Shown piece after piece: positions 1 to 7,485 of a stretch of 13,084 bases of DNA. The notes beneath the pieces are model-generated. The model did no database searches. It saw only the letters and a program-made list of their open reading frames with translations, and was not told the origin of the DNA. Where the stretch lies: assembly GCA_032118015.1 (NCBI GenBank), contig JAULYE010000075.1:1-13084 (forward strand), given 5' to 3'. How positions within the stretch are numbered: position 1 is the stretch's first letter; each line of letters begins with the position of its first letter. The translations under genes were made by a program, and so were the position numbers. The stretch is from Casp-actino8 sp032118015 (GTDB lineage: Bacteria; Actinomycetota; Acidimicrobiia; Acidimicrobiales; Ilumatobacteraceae).

Positions 1-686
1 GACTCGACCAACCTCTCGTCGTGATCGAACCTGTCGGCATGCACTGCAAGGGTGGCATCGAAAGCACTATCGACCAGCGTGTTCGCACAGCAGACAAGGA
101 AATCACGACCAGACTTCGACCCGGAGATCCTTGTTTGATCATGGGATACTCTGCCGGCGCAACAGTGGCAACCGAGACCGCTCGCGCGTTACATGGCCTC
201 GGCTACAGGGTTCACCTTGTGCTTCTCGATGGAGCTCCGACGGATCGAATTCACTACGGCTATCCCGTCGATTGGCGAGGTCGAAGACTGCCCTCCCGCC
301 CAGACGTTGGGAGCATCTCAGCGAACACCCGTTGGCTGAAGTTCCGCATTCGACACTCACTACGAAACATCGTTGACCTTCCCAAGGCGTTGAGGCTCCG
401 GCTGTTCCCCGGGAAGCACCGTTTCACCAAGGACTACTACCAGCTCTTTGGACGCATGAACCGTCTGAGTATTCGGAGGCACCGACTCCAGCCATTGGAT
501 GTACCCACCACGCTGTTCCACATAACCGATAGCAACTCGCACGAAAAGTGTCGACCCTGGCTCGCGAATCTCAGTGTGGTCGAAGTGGGTGGCGATCATC
601 ATTCGATGCTCCTTCCTCCCCATGTCGACAAGATCGCTGAGCGGGTGTTGATGATTTTGGGTCGAGGGACGATCGAGACGGCCTGA
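1..686 (+). CDS. Thioesterase domain (alpha/beta hydrolase), 5'-truncated
   Basis: The frame is open to the left window edge (first full codon at 3), so this is the C-terminal part of a longer protein; 227 residues are visible. It resembles thioesterase domains that release products from NRPS/PKS-type carrier proteins. Counting from codon 3, the nucleophile elbow GYSAG has Ser50, the strand ending LLDGAP supplies the likely acidic residue Asp76, and VGGDHHSML near the end supplies His199. These have the order and spacing of a type I thioesterase triad. A GTG at 21 would give 221 residues, but the family-like strand (PLVVIEPVG) already runs upstream of it, so a start there is unlikely. Rare-looking Arg and Gly codons (aga, cga, gga) seem more common than in neighbouring genes, a weak hint of separate ancestry. 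The next gene follows after 27 nt on the same strand. The acyl or peptidyl substrate cannot be told from this fragment. Confidence 0.75.
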   Translation, partial: LDQPLVVIEPVGMHCKGGIESTIDQRVRTADKEITTRLRPGDPCLIMGYSAGATVATETARALHGLGYRVHLVLLDGAPTDRIHYGYPVDWRGRRLPSRPDVGSISANTRWLKFRIRHSLRNIVDLPKALRLRLFPGKHRFTKDYYQLFGRMNRLSIRRHRLQPLDVPTTLFHITDSNSHEKCRPWLANLSVVEVGGDHHSMLLPPHVDKIAERVLMILGRGTIETA

Positions 687-713
687 GGCGCACCTCGCTG
701 GCACACTTCTTCA

Positions 714-1784
714 ATGACCTCTCTCGCCGACGTCTCGACCCCTGCTCTCGTGGTGGATGCAGCCGCATTCACCCACAATCTGGACGCCATGTCCCGCGCC
801 CGACCGGGCGTGACTCTGCGCCCTCATGTCAAGGCCCACAAGTGCACGTCACTTGCCGCACGGCAGACACACCTCGGACACACGGCATTCACCTGTGCGA
901 CACCGCGCGAGATCATCGGCATGGCACGCGCTGGCCTCGGTCACGATCTGCTTCTGGCGAATGAGACTCTCGATCCGCATCGACTGACAGCGATGGCCAC
1001 ACTCGATGGTGCCATGGTGACGGTCGCTGTCGATTCGATCGAGACGGCACGAGCTGCTGCATCTGCAGGCATTGCCCACGTACTGATCGACGTCAACGTC
1101 GGCTTGCCGCGATGTGGATGCCGTCCAGCCAACGCACCAGAACTCGCACGACAGTGCGTCGACCTCGGCATGTCCGTGCGCGGTGTCATGGGATACGAGG
1201 GTCACCTGATGGCAATGGCCGATCGTGATGATCAGCGCACGAAAGTTCGCGAGTCGATGGTCATCCTCGTCGACACATTCGATGCCGTGCGCGCTGTTGC
1301 TGACGATCGCTGCACCATCGTCTCTGCAGGCGGGACGGGCACCTTCGATCTCTACGATCGGGCTGATCCTGTTCTCGGGCGAGTCAATGAAATTCAGGCT
1401 GGAAGTTATGCGCTGATGGATACGCAGTACGGATCACAGGGTTTGCCATTTCGTCAGGCGGTGTTCGTGATCGGCACCGTTATCTCACGCGGTGACGGAT
1501 GGTTCGTCGCCGATGTCGGCCTCAAATCCCTCGGCATGGATCACGGCAATCCGACGATTCCTGGGGCCAGCGTGTGGTTCTGCAGCGATGAGCACGTGAC
1601 GTTCTCCCTCGGCGAGAGAACCGCGCCCCTTGCAGTGGGCGATCGCATCGCCGTCATACCGGCTCATGTGGATCCCACGGTTTCACAACACGAAATGATG
1701 CATCTCGTCGATGGCGATCCGGTGAACGATGTGATGAATGCTCGCATCATCGACACGTGGCCGGTCGATCTACGCGGATGGTGA
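714..1784 (+). CDS. PLP-dependent D-threonine aldolase / D-serine dehydratase-like enzyme
   Basis: This 356-residue protein belongs to the fold-type III PLP family with an alanine-racemase-like N-terminal barrel, which includes D-threonine aldolase and eukaryotic-type D-serine dehydratase. The motif RPHVKAHK gives the Schiff-base lysine (Lys40). The SAGGTGTF segment (204-211) fits the phosphate-binding part, and EIQAGSYALMD (226-236) is typical of the family. Near the C-terminus is His318-Val-Asp320. The equivalent metal pair is His-x-Asp in bacterial D-threonine aldolase and His-x-Cys in chicken D-serine dehydratase, so the aldolase-type site is favoured here. The likely reaction is cleavage of D-threonine-like beta-hydroxy D-amino acids to glycine and an aldehyde, or their dehydration; the true substrate is unknown. 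The ATG at 714 lacks a clear Shine-Dalgarno; a CACACT box lies 6 nt upstream. The 3' end overlaps the convergent rdgB gene by 15 nt. Confidence 0.85.
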   Translation: MTSLADVSTPALVVDAAAFTHNLDAMSRARPGVTLRPHVKAHKCTSLAARQTHLGHTAFTCATPREIIGMARAGLGHDLLLANETLDPHRLTAMATLDGAMVTVAVDSIETARAAASAGIAHVLIDVNVGLPRCGCRPANAPELARQCVDLGMSVRGVMGYEGHLMAMADRDDQRTKVRESMVILVDTFDAVRAVADDRCTIVSAGGTGTFDLYDRADPVLGRVNEIQAGSYALMDTQYGSQGLPFRQAVFVIGTVISRGDGWFVADVGLKSLGMDHGNPTIPGASVWFCSDEHVTFSLGERTAPLAVGDRIAVIPAHVDPTVSQHEMMHLVDGDPVNDVMNARIIDTWPVDLRGW

Positions 1785-2426
1785 CGAGCGCAGCACATGT
1801 GCCAGTGCACGAAATGCCCGGCCTCGATGTGACACCTCATTCTTCTCGGCGTCGCTCATTTCAGCGAATGTGCGCCGATCGCCCTCGAACATGCCGGGCA
1901 CAGGAACGAACAGCGGATCGAACCCGAATCCACGTGTTCCGGCTTCAACGAGCGCAATCACACCATCACAGCGACCTTCGACGGAGATCTCACGTCCGTC
2001 AGGCCACATGACCACGACCACAGTCAGGAAGTGAGCGCAGCGATCGGCAGCGTCGAGACAACCTTTTGCACGCAACGCGACCAACAGTTTGCGGCGGTTG
2101 GCTGTGTACGGATCGACAGCGTGCGCTGGGTCATCACTGGCATAACGCGCAGTGCGCACACCAAGTTCTCCCGGTAGAGCATCCACGAACAAACCCGTGT
2201 CATCTGCCACGGCCGGCAGCCCGAGAACATTGAGGGGTGACGATGCGATGGCATGGGCTTTGAGACGTGCATTGCCGATCAGCGTCGGCTCGGTCTCGTC
2301 CACATCGGGGATGCCCAACGGTCGCGGCTGCAGGGCAACGACTCCTTCGAGAAGTTGTTCGATCTCGCGCACTTTGTCCGGATTGGCCGACGCGCAAACA
2401 AGAGTGTGCGTCTGGTGCAGTGTCAC
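1770..2426 (-). CDS. rdgB: RdgB/HAM1 family non-canonical purine NTP pyrophosphatase
   Basis: This enzyme hydrolyses ITP, dITP and XTP to monophosphates, keeping deaminated purines out of nucleic acids. It has 218 residues, close to the family's usual 200. Visible hallmarks are ASANPDK at 12-18 (usual form ATxNxxK), ADDTGLFVDALPG at 74-86 (usual DDSGLxVdaL), ARYAS at 93-97, GFGFDPLF at 166-173 and the C-terminal SHRGRA at 199-204. I chose the GTG at 2426 because its GTGA overlaps the rph stop codon by 4 nt, a translational-coupling arrangement. The longer open frame upstream is antisense-like extension inside rph and has no family similarity. The rph-rdgB pairing matches M. tuberculosis Rv1340-Rv1341. 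The 3' end overlaps the convergent aldolase-like gene. Confidence 0.93.
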   Translation of the reverse strand: MTLHQTHTLVCASANPDKVREIEQLLEGVVALQPRPLGIPDVDETEPTLIGNARLKAHAIASSPLNVLGLPAVADDTGLFVDALPGELGVRTARYASDDPAHAVDPYTANRRKLLVALRAKGCLDAADRCAHFLTVVVVMWPDGREISVEGRCDGVIALVEAGTRGFGFDPLFVPVPGMFEGDRRTFAEMSDAEKNEVSHRGRAFRALAHVLRSSPSA

Positions 2427-3184
2427 CCCGGGCGACGCACCGGATCGGTGTTCAGCAATTCGCTCTGCAGTTCGAAGATCTCGGCCAGACCTTCTTCGGC
2501 CAGACTCAACAAGGAATCGAGTTCTCCACGGGTGAACGCCATACCTTCGGCTGTTCCCTGCACTTCCACGAATCGGCTGATGTGCAGCTTTTTGTCGCGC
2601 AACATGACGATGTTCATGTCCACTTCGGCTCCACTGTCTTCGACATATGGCAAATCGATGACCGGAATCCCGCCAACGATGCCCACGCTGATCGCAGCAC
2701 ACAACGACGTCAGCGGATGATGCGCAATTGCTCCACTCTGAACCAGACGCGTCAAGGCGTCATGCAACGCGAGATACCCACCGCAGATGCTCGCTGTTCT
2801 GGTGCCACCATCAGCCTGCAGCACGTCACAGTCAACGACGACTTGGCGCTCCCCGAGAAGAGTCATGTCGCACGAGGCCCGCAGACTGCGGCCGATCAAC
2901 CGTTGAATTTCGACGGTGCGCCCACTTTGCTTACCCTTGGCTGCCTCGCGATCGACGCGTTCAGGAGATGATCCGGGCAGCATCGAGTATTCCGCTGTCA
3001 CCCAGCCTTTGCCACTGCCCTTCATCCAACGCGGCACGTCTTCGTCGATGCTGGCGGTGCACAGCACGCGCGTTCGGCCGAACGAGACAAGCACACTGCC
3101 CGCCGACATCTCGGTGAAATCGCGTTCGAAGGTGATCGGGCGAAGGTCCTCGCTGGTCCGTCCATCGGCTCGTGTGCCTGACAT
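2423..3184 (-). CDS. rph: Ribonuclease PH
   Basis: RNase PH is a phosphorolytic 3'-5' exoribonuclease that trims tRNA 3' ends and acts as a hexamer. The 253-residue product has the family length. It shows the N-terminal RADGRTSEDLRP, GSGKGWVTAEYSMLP (56-70), the catalytic-region GKQSGRTVEIQRLIGRSLRA (84-103), the phosphate-binding ADGGTRTASI (124-133) and DLPYVEDSGAEVDMN (177-191), whose two Asp residues are the expected metal/catalytic acids. I chose the ATG at 3184 because a strong Shine-Dalgarno, GAGAGGA, lies 6 nt upstream and the protein then begins MSGTRADGR. A GTG 12 codons earlier would overlap murI and lacks support. It sits 17 nt after the murI stop and is coupled to rdgB downstream, so the three genes probably form one transcript. 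Confidence 0.95.
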   Translation of the reverse strand: MSGTRADGRTSEDLRPITFERDFTEMSAGSVLVSFGRTRVLCTASIDEDVPRWMKGSGKGWVTAEYSMLPGSSPERVDREAAKGKQSGRTVEIQRLIGRSLRASCDMTLLGERQVVVDCDVLQADGGTRTASICGGYLALHDALTRLVQSGAIAHHPLTSLCAAISVGIVGGIPVIDLPYVEDSGAEVDMNIVMLRDKKLHISRFVEVQGTAEGMAFTRGELDSLLSLAEEGLAEIFELQSELLNTDPVRRPG

Positions 3185-3201
3185 GGGTTGTCCTCTCTCG
3201 G

Positions 3202-4062
3202 TCAGCGACGCGCTGACCACTCTCGTGCCGAATCCAGTTCCGGTCCCAGCAGTCTGCTGCCGAGCTCACGAAATCGCGCCACATCTCCACTCGACATGAA
3301 TTCGTGACGCGGCGTGTGCAATTGGCCGTCAGAAGCCTCTGGTCGTAACAGTCCGAGTGCTGTGAGTTGATCACGCAGAGCGAAAGCCGTTTCATCGGCC
3401 GATGACACCAATGTCACTCCTGGTCCCATCACCTCGGATATCACTCGTGCCAAGAACGGGTAGTGAGTACAGCCGAGAAGCAGAGCATCGACATGGGCTG
3501 CTCGCACAGGCTCGAGGAGCCGCTCAGCAAGGATCGTCACTTCGGGCCCCGACGTGCGACCACGCTCGACGAATTCGACGAAACCAGGACACGCAGCACT
3601 GACCAATTCGACGCGCGCACCCACCGCAGCACGAGCGACTGCTCGGTCGTACGCGCCGGAGTGAATCGTGCCAATCGTGCCAATGACACCAACTGTGCCC
3701 GACCGTGTGGCATGAACGAGAGCGTTGGCACCTGGTTCGATGACTCCGAGCACAGGAATGTGGCGACCCGAGGCGGACATTTCGGCTTCGAGCTCGTGGA
3801 CGGGCAGAGCCGCCGCAGCGGTGTTGCACGCAACGACGATGGCTTTGGCGCCGTGATCCTCCACCAGACTCCACGCCAATTCCCGCGCGTACTCGCGCAC
3901 GTCGTCGAGCGGCTTGTCACCATAGGGGTAGCGACCCGTGTCACCGATGTAGACGATGTCTTCGTTCGGCAACAGATCGATCACAGCTCGTGCAACAGTC
4001 AACCCCCCGAAACCGGAGTCGAACAGACCAATCGGCCCCGTTGGCACCCCTGCAGAAGTCAC
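3202..4062 (-). CDS. murI: Glutamate racemase
   Basis: MurI converts L- to D-glutamate in the cytoplasm for peptidoglycan stem peptides, using two cysteines as acid and base. With the start chosen here (286 residues) the sequence shows PIGLFDSGFGGLTV (Asp15, Ser16), GDTGRYPYGDK (40-50), VVACNTAAA with catalytic Cys79, and LLGCTHYPFL with catalytic Cys198 and His200. I chose the GTG at 4062 because a TATCGT box sits exactly 6 nt upstream, as before two other genes in this window. The alternative GTG at 4068 would abut that box; it adds two residues. No Shine-Dalgarno is visible, so translation may be leaderless. It leads the murI-rph-rdgB unit, matching the order Rv1338/Rv1340/Rv1341 but without the intervening Rv1339-type phosphodiesterase gene. 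Confidence 0.94.
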   Translation of the reverse strand: MTSAGVPTGPIGLFDSGFGGLTVARAVIDLLPNEDIVYIGDTGRYPYGDKPLDDVREYARELAWSLVEDHGAKAIVVACNTAAAALPVHELEAEMSASGRHIPVLGVIEPGANALVHATRSGTVGVIGTIGTIHSGAYDRAVARAAVGARVELVSAACPGFVEFVERGRTSGPEVTILAERLLEPVRAAHVDALLLGCTHYPFLARVISEVMGPGVTLVSSADETAFALRDQLTALGLLRPEASDGQLHTPRHEFMSSGDVARFRELGSRLLGPELDSAREWSARR

Positions 4063-4068
4063 GCACAC

Positions 4069-4074
4069 ACGATA
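4069..4074 (-). promoter_or_regulatory. Candidate -10 box (TATCGT) for leaderless murI
   Basis: On the minus strand TATCGT is followed by six bases and then the GTG at 4062. This spacing would place the transcription start at or next to the start codon. A TTGACG at 4085-4090 is only 10 nt from the box, too close to be its -35 element. The call is an inference from the repeated pattern in this window. Confidence 0.4.
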
Positions 4075-4151
4075 GATGACCGAACGTCAACGATCCGACC
4101 GCGAATCCAACCAGGATGTATTCACGGAATGCTCAACGGCGAATGATCGGT

Positions 4152-5000
4152 TCAAGCCTCGGACATCTTGTCGATGAGTTGTGCCAACCCTGACTCCATG
4201 GTTCGCCCCAAGAATTGCAGTGTCGGGTCGTTCCTCACAGCTTCATAGCCTTTGGCCGTCTCCATGTACGTGCACAGAATTTGAATCGTGATGTCGAAGC
4301 GAACGTGCTCGGCCGCCAAGAGTGCAACGGACAAGTCGTCACTCCAAATTCCTCGCCAGTCGGACCCCTCAGCACACGCGATCACGACTTCTTGATGATC
4401 AGCGACTGCCAGGTACAAGCGACAGCCGAGGCGCTCTTCGGTGACCTCAGGACTGAGGTATTCGTGTTGCTGAACGAGACCCGGAAAAGCACCGATCGAT
4501 CCGTACGCAACCGACGTGATATTCACGTCGGCGCGAGATCGAGCGGTTGCGCCGCGTACGAGGCCGGGAGCAACGTCGGGCCAGATCGACAACCACACGT
4601 GGGACTGCGCGACCGCCATCACGTCGTTCATCCGCTCGACAACAGCATCACGGCCCTTCAACTTCTGCACCAGATACGAGCGACTCCTTGCAGCAACTCG
4701 CGGCAACGCCTCTGCAAGCCCATCGAGAGTCGACGACATTCGACTGCGGTACCGTTCAATGAATGCCTCGACCTGCACTGCGGCAAAAGATTCCGTCGAA
4801 CGACCAACTCCGTGTACCTGCACGGCAGCACCACGGGCCACCAATTTGGCCAGCACTTCATAGATCGTGCTGCGCGGCACACCACTCGATTTCGCAACTT
4901 CGTACCCATTCATCGGTTCACCCTGCGCGAGCAAGGCCGTGTACGCCTTGGCTTCGTACTCCGATAACCCAACTGACTTGAGCAGATGAACTGCCCGCAT
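4152..5000 (-). CDS. TrmB-family transcriptional regulator
   Basis: The 282-residue product begins with a winged helix-turn-helix of the TrmB type: LLKSVGLSEYEAKAYTALLAQ (6-26), then GYEVAKSSGVPRSTIYEVLAKLVARG (32-57), where the GVPRSTIYEVL stretch is the recognition helix. Residues 65-105 look helical (linker or coiled coil). Residues 108-250 resemble the C-terminal effector region of TrmB-like proteins, which in characterised members binds sugars; no ligand can be named here. I chose the ATG at 5000 because GGAAG lies about 5 nt upstream and the HTH starts right after it. The frame stays open to a GTG at 5108, but that 36-residue extension has no family likeness and the nearest AGGAG is too far from its start. 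The gene is divergent from the Dabb-EamA pair, a likely target. Confidence 0.82.
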   Translation of the reverse strand: MRAVHLLKSVGLSEYEAKAYTALLAQGEPMNGYEVAKSSGVPRSTIYEVLAKLVARGAAVQVHGVGRSTESFAAVQVEAFIERYRSRMSSTLDGLAEALPRVAARSRSYLVQKLKGRDAVVERMNDVMAVAQSHVWLSIWPDVAPGLVRGATARSRADVNITSVAYGSIGAFPGLVQQHEYLSPEVTEERLGCRLYLAVADHQEVVIACAEGSDWRGIWSDDLSVALLAAEHVRFDITIQILCTYMETAKGYEAVRNDPTLQFLGRTMESGLAQLIDKMSEA

Positions 5001-5170
5001 ACGGTCTTCCACGGCACCCCCATACCGATCGTCCACGACGAACAGCCGACAGTCTGACTCAAGGGAGCGAGATAAACCAGCGTACTTGGATATTTTCGCA
5101 GCGTTCACGTTGCCGATGGAAGAAATCTCCTATTCACGACGCATTCCGGGGTCTGCACTAGCGTGCTGGC
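5001..5170 (+). promoter_or_regulatory. Divergent intergenic region between TrmB-type regulator and Dabb gene
   Basis: About 170 nt separate the chosen regulator start (5000, minus) from the Dabb start (5171, plus). It holds an AT-rich tract around 5085-5096, unusual for the window, which is a plausible place for the regulator's own promoter. A TAGCGT box lies just before the Dabb gene. I found no convincing long palindrome to nominate as the operator. Confidence 0.4.
5159..5164 (+). promoter_or_regulatory. Candidate -10 box (TAGCGT) for leaderless Dabb gene
   Basis: TAGCGT is followed by six bases and the GTG at 5171. There is no Shine-Dalgarno in between. The spacing is identical to that before murI and the DtxR-type gene. 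No clear -35 element is seen. Confidence 0.4.
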
Positions 5171-5467
5171 GTGCTGCGCCACGTGGTGATGTTTCGATGG
5201 GTCGAGGGAACGACTGCCGACCAGGTTCGAGCCGTCGCTGACCATCTCGACACCTTGCCACGGGCGATTGCGGAGATTGCGCGTTACGAACACGGCCCAG
5301 ACGCCGGCATCAACTCGGGCAACTTCGACTACGTCGTCGTTGGCGACTTCGAAACCGAGGCCGACTATCTCGTCTATCGCGATCACCCTGTGCATCAAAA
5401 GGTGATCGTCGAGGTCCTTGCACCGCTGATCGCAACTCGCAGTGCTGTCCAGATTCGCCTCGACTGA
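5171..5467 (+). CDS. Dabb (stress-responsive alpha/beta-barrel) domain protein
   Basis: This 98-residue protein is a single Dabb domain, a ferredoxin-like fold that dimerises into a barrel. Typical signs are the first strand HVVMFRW (4-10), the middle FDYVVVGDFETEADYLVYRDHPVHQKV (52-78) with the family's Y-x-x-H-P-x-H pattern, and a final strand SAVQIRL. Characterised Dabb proteins range from plant stress proteins to small cyclases and decarboxylases, so no reaction can be assigned. The start is a GTG with no Shine-Dalgarno, preceded by a TAGCGT box at 6 nt. The eamA-type transporter follows 15 nt downstream, so the two are probably co-transcribed and may be controlled by the divergent TrmB-type regulator. 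Confidence 0.85.
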   Translation: MLRHVVMFRWVEGTTADQVRAVADHLDTLPRAIAEIARYEHGPDAGINSGNFDYVVVGDFETEADYLVYRDHPVHQKVIVEVLAPLIATRSAVQIRLD

Positions 5468-5482
5468 AGCCATCAACTCCCG

Positions 5483-6316
5483 ATGCTCGCCGCCACCCTG
5501 CTCGCCCTCGGCGCAGCGGTCCTGCATGCAGCTTGGAATCTCGTCGTCAAACAGTCCGGGGACCGATGGCTGTCACTGTGGGGTTTGTTCGCCGCCGGCG
5601 GATTGATCGGTCTCCCCTATTCGGTCGTCGCCACAGCGACGGGAGACCTCGATCTCGCATCCTGGTCGTGGGCAACTGCCAGCGGCATCGTGCATGCCAT
5701 CTATATCGGTCGCCTCGCACGCACGTACGAAATCGCAGACTTCAGCGTGACGTATCCGATCGCTCGCGGTGGTGGGGCTCTCGTGGCAGCGATCGGTGGA
5801 GTCGTCTTCCTCGGCGACTCGCTCTCGATCGGCGCCGTCATCGGCATCCTCACGGTTGTGGCCGGACTCGTCCTCGTGTCCGGCCAGGTGTCCTGGTCGC
5901 ACGTCTGGCCGGCCCTCGTCGTGGCATTCCTGATCGGTGCCTACACCGTCATCGACAGCCAAGGCTCGCGTACCACGACCGGTAGCGCATATGCGATGTC
6001 GATCTTCGTCACCGGGGGCTTGTGCACGAGCGTGCAAGGACTGTGGCGCAAACGGTGGCGCGAGATGCGCGCGAGTGTTCCGAGATTGTGGCGTCAATAC
6101 GCGCTCACAGGTACCGCGTCGCTCGTCACCTACTGGATGGTGCTCCTCGCAGTACGTCGCGCACCCGTGGGCTACGTAACCGCATTGCGCGAATCGAGTG
6201 TCGTGTTCGCCACATTCATCGGGTGGCGACTGCTGCACGAACGCAGCGGAGTGCGCCGGGTGATGTCGTCACTCGTCATCGTCGCCGGTCTAGTGACACT
6301 CGTTGTCGCCCGCTGA
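5483..6316 (+). CDS. EamA/DMT-superfamily transporter
   Basis: The 277-residue product is an integral membrane protein with about ten hydrophobic segments, near residues 2-20, 32-50, 62-80, 95-112, 115-133, 142-158, 169-186, 206-224, 230-248 and 258-276. It is organised as two EamA-like halves. Each half carries the family's pattern before its penultimate helix: YPIARGGGALVAAIGGVVFLGD in the first and ALRESSVVFATFIGWRLLHER in the second. Positively charged residues cluster in the loop at 188-204. Members of this superfamily move metabolites, often exporting amino acids or sugars; the substrate here is unknown. It sits 15 nt after the Dabb gene with no clear ribosome binding site, and converges on cysM with a 67-nt gap. 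Confidence 0.88.
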   Translation: MLAATLLALGAAVLHAAWNLVVKQSGDRWLSLWGLFAAGGLIGLPYSVVATATGDLDLASWSWATASGIVHAIYIGRLARTYEIADFSVTYPIARGGGALVAAIGGVVFLGDSLSIGAVIGILTVVAGLVLVSGQVSWSHVWPALVVAFLIGAYTVIDSQGSRTTTGSAYAMSIFVTGGLCTSVQGLWRKRWREMRASVPRLWRQYALTGTASLVTYWMVLLAVRRAPVGYVTALRESSVVFATFIGWRLLHERSGVRRVMSSLVIVAGLVTLVVAR

Positions 6317-6344
6317 CACGTGCTCGTGTTCGCCCTACGCCATG

Positions 6345-6359
6345 TCACCCATCGGGTGA
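6345..6359. terminator. Small hairpin between convergent eamA-type gene and cysM
   Basis: TCACCC-ATC-GGGTGA is a perfect 6-bp stem with a 3-nt loop in the 67-nt gap between two convergent genes. A T-tract is missing on both sides, so it is at best a weak bidirectional terminator. A second 5-bp stem (ACACG/CGTGT, 6316-6329) begins at the transporter stop codon. Confidence 0.25.
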
Positions 6360-6383
6360 ATCGGAGTGTTCAGCGGTGATCGA

Positions 6384-7334
6384 TCAGAAATAGATGATCT
6401 TTTCGGCACGGGCTTCAGCCACATCGAGATCGTCGGTGTACGCACCCGTCGAGAGGTACTTCCATCCGCCGTCACAGACGATGAACACGATGACGCCCTC
6501 GTCGATTTCGCTGGCCACCTTGACCGCGCCAGCTAGTGCCGCACCTGTCGAGATGCCGGCAAAGATGCCACATTCGCGCACGATGCGCCGCGTCCACTCG
6601 ATCGATTCACGCGGGCGCACGACACGCTTGCGATCGAGAATGTCGAAGCCGTGCCAGTTGTCGAACAACGGCGGAATGTACCCCTCGTCGAGGTTGCGCA
6701 GCCCTTCGACACGCTCACCGAGCGGCGGTTCGACAGCGATGATCTTCACATCGGGCTTGTGTTCTTTCAAGAAGCGGCCCGTGCCCATGAGCGTGCCACT
6801 CGTGCCGAGTCCGGCGACGAAGTGTGTGATCTCTGGGCAATCACGCAAGATCTCTGGCCCCGTGCCTTCGTAATGGGCGCGCGGGTTGGCGTCGTTCGCA
6901 TACTGGTACAAAAAGCACCACTCCGGATGTTCGCTCGCCATCTGGATAGCACGCGCCACTGCGCCATTGGATCCTTCTTCACCCGGCGTGAGGATGACTT
7001 CAGCTCCGAAGATTTCGAGCATCTGACGACGTTCGATCGACACGCTCGTCGGCATCAGAATCTTGATCGGGTATCCCTTGACCTGGGCAATGGCCGCAAG
7101 AGCGATACCGGTGTTCCCTGACGACGGTTCGATGATCGTCTGACCCGGCGACAGTCGGCCGTTCTTCTCGGCGTCTTCGATCATCGCTTTGGCAATACGG
7201 TCCTTGACCGAGCCGAAGGGGTTCTGGTTCTCGAGTTTGGCGATGATGCGCACGTTCGGGTTCGGCGACAAGGAACTGACATCCACCAACGGGGTGTTAC
7301 CGATCAGATCGAGAACGCTCTCGTTCGGGACCAT
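6384..7334 (-). CDS. cysM: Cysteine synthase, CysM (O-phosphoserine) type
   Basis: This 316-residue fold-type II PLP enzyme makes cysteine. PLP lysine is Lys44 in NPFGSVKDR, EPSSGNTG (69-76) is the substrate-binding loop and GLGTSGT (175-181) grips the cofactor phosphate. It resembles M. tuberculosis CysM much more than CysK: VERRQ-like IERRQMLE, the long EITHFVAGLGTSGTLMGTGR stretch, LRNLDEG and GWKYLSTGAY all align. The arginine of LRNLDEG (Arg213) matches mycobacterial Arg220, reported to confer O-phosphoserine specificity, and the C-terminal tail that enters the active site has the same length. I chose the ATG at 7334 for its GGAGGTG Shine-Dalgarno (7338-7344). It lies 151 nt after mec and appears to have its own promoter. 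Thiocarboxylated CysO is the expected sulfur donor, yet no cysO lies beside it. Confidence 0.93.
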   Translation of the reverse strand: MVPNESVLDLIGNTPLVDVSSLSPNPNVRIIAKLENQNPFGSVKDRIAKAMIEDAEKNGRLSPGQTIIEPSSGNTGIALAAIAQVKGYPIKILMPTSVSIERRQMLEIFGAEVILTPGEEGSNGAVARAIQMASEHPEWCFLYQYANDANPRAHYEGTGPEILRDCPEITHFVAGLGTSGTLMGTGRFLKEHKPDVKIIAVEPPLGERVEGLRNLDEGYIPPLFDNWHGFDILDRKRVVRPRESIEWTRRIVRECGIFAGISTGAALAGAVKVASEIDEGVIVFIVCDGGWKYLSTGAYTDDLDVAEARAEKIIYF

Positions 7335-7369
7335 GTTCACCTCCGAGCCGGGCAAGGGGAACCTGGGTG

Positions 7370-7403
7370 ATTCCCTACTAAGACGCTCAGGATTGTAGTG
7401 AAT
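7370..7403. repeat. Inverted repeat over the cysM promoter (candidate operator)
   Basis: Plus-strand ATTCCCTAC (7370-7378) and GTAGTGAAT (7395-7403) are inverted copies matching at 8 of 9 positions, with a 16-nt spacer; half-site centres are 25 bp apart. The distal arm overlaps the putative -10 box, and the other falls in the early transcribed region. This is a suitable place for a repressor of cysteine synthesis, but no regulator can be named. Confidence 0.4.
7392..7397 (-). promoter_or_regulatory. Candidate -10 box (TACAAT) for cysM
   Basis: TACAAT on the minus strand is one base from the bacterial consensus and lies 57 nt before the cysM ATG, leaving room for a leader of about 50 nt that carries the GGAGGTG ribosome binding site. 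The hexamer 17 nt upstream is a poor -35 (TTCCGT). It overlaps one arm of the inverted repeat at 7370-7403. Confidence 0.45.
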
Positions 7404-7485
7404 TCTGCGCTGGAACGGAACCCCTGCTCGCAAGCGGTTCACATGTCACGCGTCGACCCGAACCCCCTGTGATGACCGGTCCGAC

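Noticed and set aside
4069..4090. TTGACG plus TATCGT as a standard -35/-10 promoter for murI
   Set aside because: The two hexamers are only 10 nt apart, well short of the usual 16-18; only the TATCGT box is kept as a candidate.
5001..5108. N-terminal extension of the TrmB-type regulator from a GTG at 5108
   Set aside because: The 36 extra residues have no family likeness, the nearest AGGAG is about 18 nt from that GTG, and the ATG at 5000 has a properly spaced GGAAG.
5573..6238. A 221-codon minus-strand frame opposite the EamA transporter
   Set aside because: Its Cys/His/Arg/Asp-rich composition is that of a shadow of a membrane-protein gene, and no start signal is present.
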